In this document: positions 9,366 through 11,448 of the stretch, one piece after another
Position numbering within the stretch: position 1 is the stretch's first letter
How the letters are laid out: each line of letters begins with the position of its first letter
Assembly (NCBI GenBank): GCA_900553675.1
Contig: USEH01000056.1
Location: 1-11,448, forward strand
Origin: an uncultured Ruminococcus sp.
GTDB taxonomy: Bacteria > Bacillota > Clostridia > Oscillospirales > Ruminococcaceae
Reading direction: 5' to 3'
Length of the DNA: 11,448 nucleotides
Notes under the pieces: model-generated
Seen by the model: only the letters and a program-made list of their open reading frames with translations
Databases searched by the model: none
What the model was told of the DNA's origin: nothing
Made by a program: the position numbers and the translations under genes

Positions 9366-9404
9366 AAGCGTGCGGGTCTTATCAACCTGCACGCTTGCTT
9401 TTTT
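9366..9404 (+). terminator. Rho-independent terminator after gatB, shared with converging ylbJ
   Basis: AAGCGTGCGGGT (9366-9377) pairs fully with ACCTGCACGCTT (9385-9396), counting one G-U pair, around a 7-nt loop. GC and then six T (9399-9404) follow. The minus-strand reading forms the same stem and is followed by TTAAATTTTAT, a poorer T tract, so ylbJ transcripts may also end here. The ylbJ stop (9382-9384 on the complement) lies in the loop. Confidence 0.9.
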
Positions 9405-10419
9405 GATAGCGATATGTAAATGATATAGCGCTCATCCCGATAACGCAGATTAGCGGAACAATGCTTCCGGACTGTGAAAGAATAATATTAGTCTCTTCCG
9501 ATGAAGCCGGAAGATATCTCTGAATCAGATAATAGAACAGCCCTGCAAATGCGGCTGTAAGCGCAAGCTTTGCGGGCATTGTAAGATAAAATCTTTTAAA
9601 GCTGAAAGCTGAGCCTGCAAGACTCTTTATCTGCATATGAACGCATATCCCGCCGAAAGCCAGCAGAACGGTTATAATAACGAAATCTGCGAGTCCTGCG
9701 CATTTCAATGAAGCTGCATTTGATATTTCAAGAATGGAATTAAGTATGTGCATGTCGCCGGTTGCCGGTAAGATGGCGTTTATTATTGCAATGATGGCGG
9801 AGAAAAATACTATCGCCGAGCATACGGAGAGCATTGCATATGAAGATGAAGTGACAGAGGAGGTTATAACGTCCGTAAATGAGCGCTTCGACATATCTGT
9901 CTGCCCGCTCCGGCGGCTGAAGCTTTTCGCATAGAACAGAAACAGGCACAGATTAGCCAAGAAAACCGTACCGACCGATGCAAGTCCTAAAATTCTGCTC
10001 TTAAAAACCGATGCGCTGATAATTCCAAGGCAGAATGCAGGTCCCGAGGCGTAGCAAAAGCAGACTGCTTTTTCGGCTTCTTGGGCTGTAAGCTCCTTTT
10101 TGTCAACCATGTCCTTTAGTATTTTAGTCCCTATTGGATATCCTCCGATATTTCCGAGGATAAAAGCAGTTAATATCGAGGAATTTATCCTGAAAACAGA
10201 TAACGCCTTCTTAACCGCTCTGCTGCTCATAATGGCAGACGAAAGAACGCACATTACAAACAGTGAAGGCACTATTGTAAATGCACACGACTTTACAGCC
10301 TTTATGACCGCAGTCTTCACATCGTCTATATATATGACGGATAGTGCCAAAAAAGCGCATATTATAACGCCCTCGGCGGCTTCAGACAGCACTTCGTTGT
10401 ATTTGGAAAGATTTTTCAT
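9382..10419 (-). CDS. ylbJ: Sporulation integral membrane protein YlbJ (SpoVV)
   Basis: A polytopic membrane protein of 345 residues with a nucleoside-recognition (Gate-like) fold. In B. subtilis YlbJ was renamed SpoVV. It is made in the mother cell under sigma-E and is implicated in moving dipicolinic acid across the outer forespore membrane. Hydrophobic segments lie at about 15-30, 45-65, 83-98, 143-164, 197-217, 245-262, 283-300 and 318-336. Diagnostic motifs are GNIGGYPIGTKIL (89-101), CYASGPAFCLG (122-132) and FGGICVHMQIKS (255-266). The ATG at 10419 has AAAGGA 11 nt upstream (complement of 10431-10436), a rather long spacing. The nearer ATG at 10429 is out of frame. It is transcribed toward gatB, and its last codons and stop fall inside the shared terminator hairpin. 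A sigma-E-like promoter lies upstream at 10452-10480. Confidence 0.9.
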   Translation of the reverse strand: MKNLSKYNEVLSEAAEGVIICAFLALSVIYIDDVKTAVIKAVKSCAFTIVPSLFVMCVLSSAIMSSRAVKKALSVFRINSSILTAFILGNIGGYPIGTKILKDMVDKKELTAQEAEKAVCFCYASGPAFCLGIISASVFKSRILGLASVGTVFLANLCLFLFYAKSFSRRSGQTDMSKRSFTDVITSSVTSSSYAMLSVCSAIVFFSAIIAIINAILPATGDMHILNSILEISNAASLKCAGLADFVIITVLLAFGGICVHMQIKSLAGSAFSFKRFYLTMPAKLALTAAFAGLFYYLIQRYLPASSEETNIILSQSGSIVPLICVIGMSAISFTYRYQKSKRAG

Positions 10420-10451
10420 ATATATTCATGTCCTTTATTTTTTCTTAAACA

Positions 10452-10480
10452 ATTCTATGCAGAAAAACACTGCAGTATAA
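10452..10480 (-). promoter_or_regulatory. Putative sigma-E promoter for ylbJ
   Basis: On the minus strand, TTATACT (10480-10474) and CATAGAAT (10459-10452) are separated by 14 nt. Against the sigma-E pattern KMATATT-N14-CATACAAT as I recall it, this is 5 of 7 and 7 of 8. The predicted start point lies about 25-28 nt before the ATG, with AAAGGA between. The match fits the known sigma-E control of ylbJ in Bacillus. Confidence 0.5.
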
Positions 10481-10481
10481 T
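10453..10481 (+). promoter_or_regulatory. Possible yqfC promoter overlapping the ylbJ promoter
   Basis: AGTATAAT (10474-10481) contains a perfect TATAAT and matches 5 of 8 of a sigma-E -10. TTCTATG (10453-10459) sits at the sigma-E spacing of 14 but matches only 4 of 7. No good TTGACA-like -35 lies 16-18 nt upstream of the TATAAT. A small dyad, TGCAG 10458-10462 with CTGCA 10470-10474, lies between the two elements. Transcription is expected to start near 10488, about 32 nt before yqfC. The sigma factor is undecided. Confidence 0.3.
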
Positions 10482-10519
10482 TAGATTGAAGACTTTATAT
10501 TGAAGGGACAGCTATATCA

Positions 10520-10792
10520 ATGAATATTAAAGATCTGATATCTGACAAGGTTAAAAGCTTAACATACTATGATTCATATGTTACCGTCTGCGGCGACAGC
10601 GAGGTGCTTGTAGAAAATATATCAAACGTGTACGAATGCAACGAGATAATGGCGCGCGTAAAGTCGGGAAGAAAAGAAATAGTAATCTGGGGCAGCGGAT
10701 TGAAGATGAAAAACTATGTGAACAGCTCCTGCATTGTAAAGGGGAAAATCACATCAGTCGAAATAATCTCCGGAGGTGCTGTTAAGGAATGA
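10520..10792 (+). CDS. yqfC: Sporulation protein YqfC
   Basis: A 90-residue soluble protein of the YqfC family, small and beta-rich. Recognisable features are the short central pattern SEVLVENISNVYECNEIMARV and then IVIWGSGLKMKNYVNSSCIVKGKITSVEII, matching the family's I-x-G-x-x-L and I-x-G-x-I segments. In B. subtilis yqfC is co-transcribed with yqfD under sigma-E. Its biochemical role is unknown to me. The ATG at 10520 is preceded by AAGGGA (10503-10508) at an 11-nt spacing. The stop overlaps the yqfD start (ATGA, 10789-10792), the same gene order as in Bacillus. It is divergent from ylbJ across a 100-nt gap that holds promoter-like elements for both directions. Confidence 0.85.
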   Translation: MNIKDLISDKVKSLTYYDSYVTVCGDSEVLVENISNVYECNEIMARVKSGRKEIVIWGSGLKMKNYVNSSCIVKGKITSVEIISGGAVKE

Positions 10793-11448
10793 ATTACTAC
10801 AAGGCTATAGGCACGTTTGACGCAAGAATAGACGGCTTTGATTCCGCTAAGATGATAGGCGAAATATCAAAAATTCCGGAGGTCATAACGCTTCGCACCG
10901 AGGGCGAAACGGTTTTTGTTACGCTTCCTTTTATGTACAGAAAAAAGCTGGAAAGCATCTGCGATTCCTGCGGAAGCTTGGTTACAGTCGAATGCGAAAG
11001 AGGGATAATTTACTTCATAGCAAAATATATCCGTCGTTTCGGAATTTTTGCCGGCATTTTATTCTGCATTGTAGTCTCCGTTTTCCTTTCAAATATAGTT
11101 TTGGAAGTCCGCGTAGTCGGAGCAAACAGCGAAGCGGTAGAAAGCTCGGTAAAAGAAATTCTTGAGCAGGAGGGTATAAAAGCCGGAGGATATATTCCTT
11201 CCATAAACTTTTTGGCAGTTCAGACAAGGCTTTTTGAAGTTTCTCCGGACGTTTCGTGGGCGTCTATAGGTCACAGCGGCTCTGTGGTGACTGTTAATAT
11301 AAGTATGCCGACTAACAAGGTTAAATCGGAGGAGGGCAGGATTCCATGCAACATAGTAGCCGCGCATGATGGAAGAATCGTCAGCGCAGACGTTCTTGTT
11401 GGGGAGTTTACATCGCTTATAGGCAGCGGCGTTAAAAAAGGGGATATC
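10789..11448 (+). CDS. yqfD: Sporulation protein YqfD, 3' end missing
   Basis: An open frame of 220 codons from ATG 10789 to the window edge with no stop. Full YqfD is about 390-400 residues, so roughly half is present. The N-terminal cytoplasmic part (1-83) includes RTEGETVFVTLPF and an IIYFIAKYIRRF approach to the membrane. One strong membrane segment spans about 85-104. A POTRA-like region follows, with VRVVGANSEAVESSVKEIL and GIKAGGYIPSINF, and then the family stretch IPCNIVAAHDGRIVSADVLVGE (about 184-205), starting the barrel-sandwich-like part. YqfD is a mother-cell sigma-E sporulation protein in Bacillus with no biochemical role known to me. Translation is likely coupled to yqfC through the ATGA overlap, and GGAGGTG at 10772-10778 sits 10 nt upstream. 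Beyond the edge, phoH and ybeY are the usual next genes. Confidence 0.9.
   Translation, partial: MNYYKAIGTFDARIDGFDSAKMIGEISKIPEVITLRTEGETVFVTLPFMYRKKLESICDSCGSLVTVECERGIIYFIAKYIRRFGIFAGILFCIVVSVFLSNIVLEVRVVGANSEAVESSVKEILEQEGIKAGGYIPSINFLAVQTRLFEVSPDVSWASIGHSGSVVTVNISMPTNKVKSEEGRIPCNIVAAHDGRIVSADVLVGEFTSLIGSGVKKGDI

Noticed and set aside
10100..10480. 126-codon plus-strand frame opposite ylbJ
   Set aside because: It is antisense to recognisable YlbJ coding sequence, has no credible family pattern and no good ribosome binding site.

Overview
The window looks like a chromosomal segment of an endospore-forming Firmicute, most likely a member of the Clostridia. The evidence is four recognisable sporulation genes (yunB, ylbJ, yqfC, yqfD), a split two-subunit transketolase, a GatCAB amidotransferase operon, strong purine-rich ribosome binding sites with several TTG starts, and a base composition that looks to be in the mid-40s percent G+C by eye. 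No mobile element, integrase, phage gene, CRISPR array, tRNA or rRNA was seen. The segment reads as core genome.

Layout. (1) 1-3374, plus strand: the 3' part of an RluA/RluD-family pseudouridine synthase gene, cut by the window edge, overlaps by ATGA a Cof-type HAD hydrolase whose frame is broken at an A6 run. It is followed by the N- and C-terminal subunits of transketolase. (2) 3375-9360, plus strand: a 95-nt gap with a bulged hairpin, then yunB (TTG start), ligA, gatC, gatA (TTG start) and gatB, closely spaced. A strong terminator lies at 9366-9404. (3) 9382-10419, minus strand: ylbJ (spoVV), converging on gatB, with its last codons and stop inside the shared terminator hairpin. (4) A 100-nt divergent promoter region at 10420-10519. 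(5) 10520-11448, plus strand: yqfC and the 5' two thirds or so of yqfD, overlapping by ATGA. yqfD runs off the end.

How the genes fit together. Transketolase serves the non-oxidative pentose phosphate pathway. LigA seals DNA nicks. GatCAB converts misacylated Glu-tRNA(Gln) and/or Asp-tRNA(Asn) to the correct amidated forms. The pseudouridine synthase modifies RNA. YunB, YlbJ, YqfC and YqfD are mother-cell (sigma-E) sporulation proteins in Bacillus subtilis, and YlbJ/SpoVV is implicated in moving dipicolinic acid toward the forespore. A fair sigma-E-like promoter can be read upstream of ylbJ and a weaker one upstream of yunB.

I found no convincing new multi-gene system. The observations most worth following are the frameshift in the HAD gene, which falls exactly on an in-phase A AAA AAG heptamer, the hairpin that abuts the yunB ribosome binding site, and the ylbJ and yqfC promoter-like elements that share one footprint. 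The same heptamer also occurs in phase in two intact genes here, which argues for caution.
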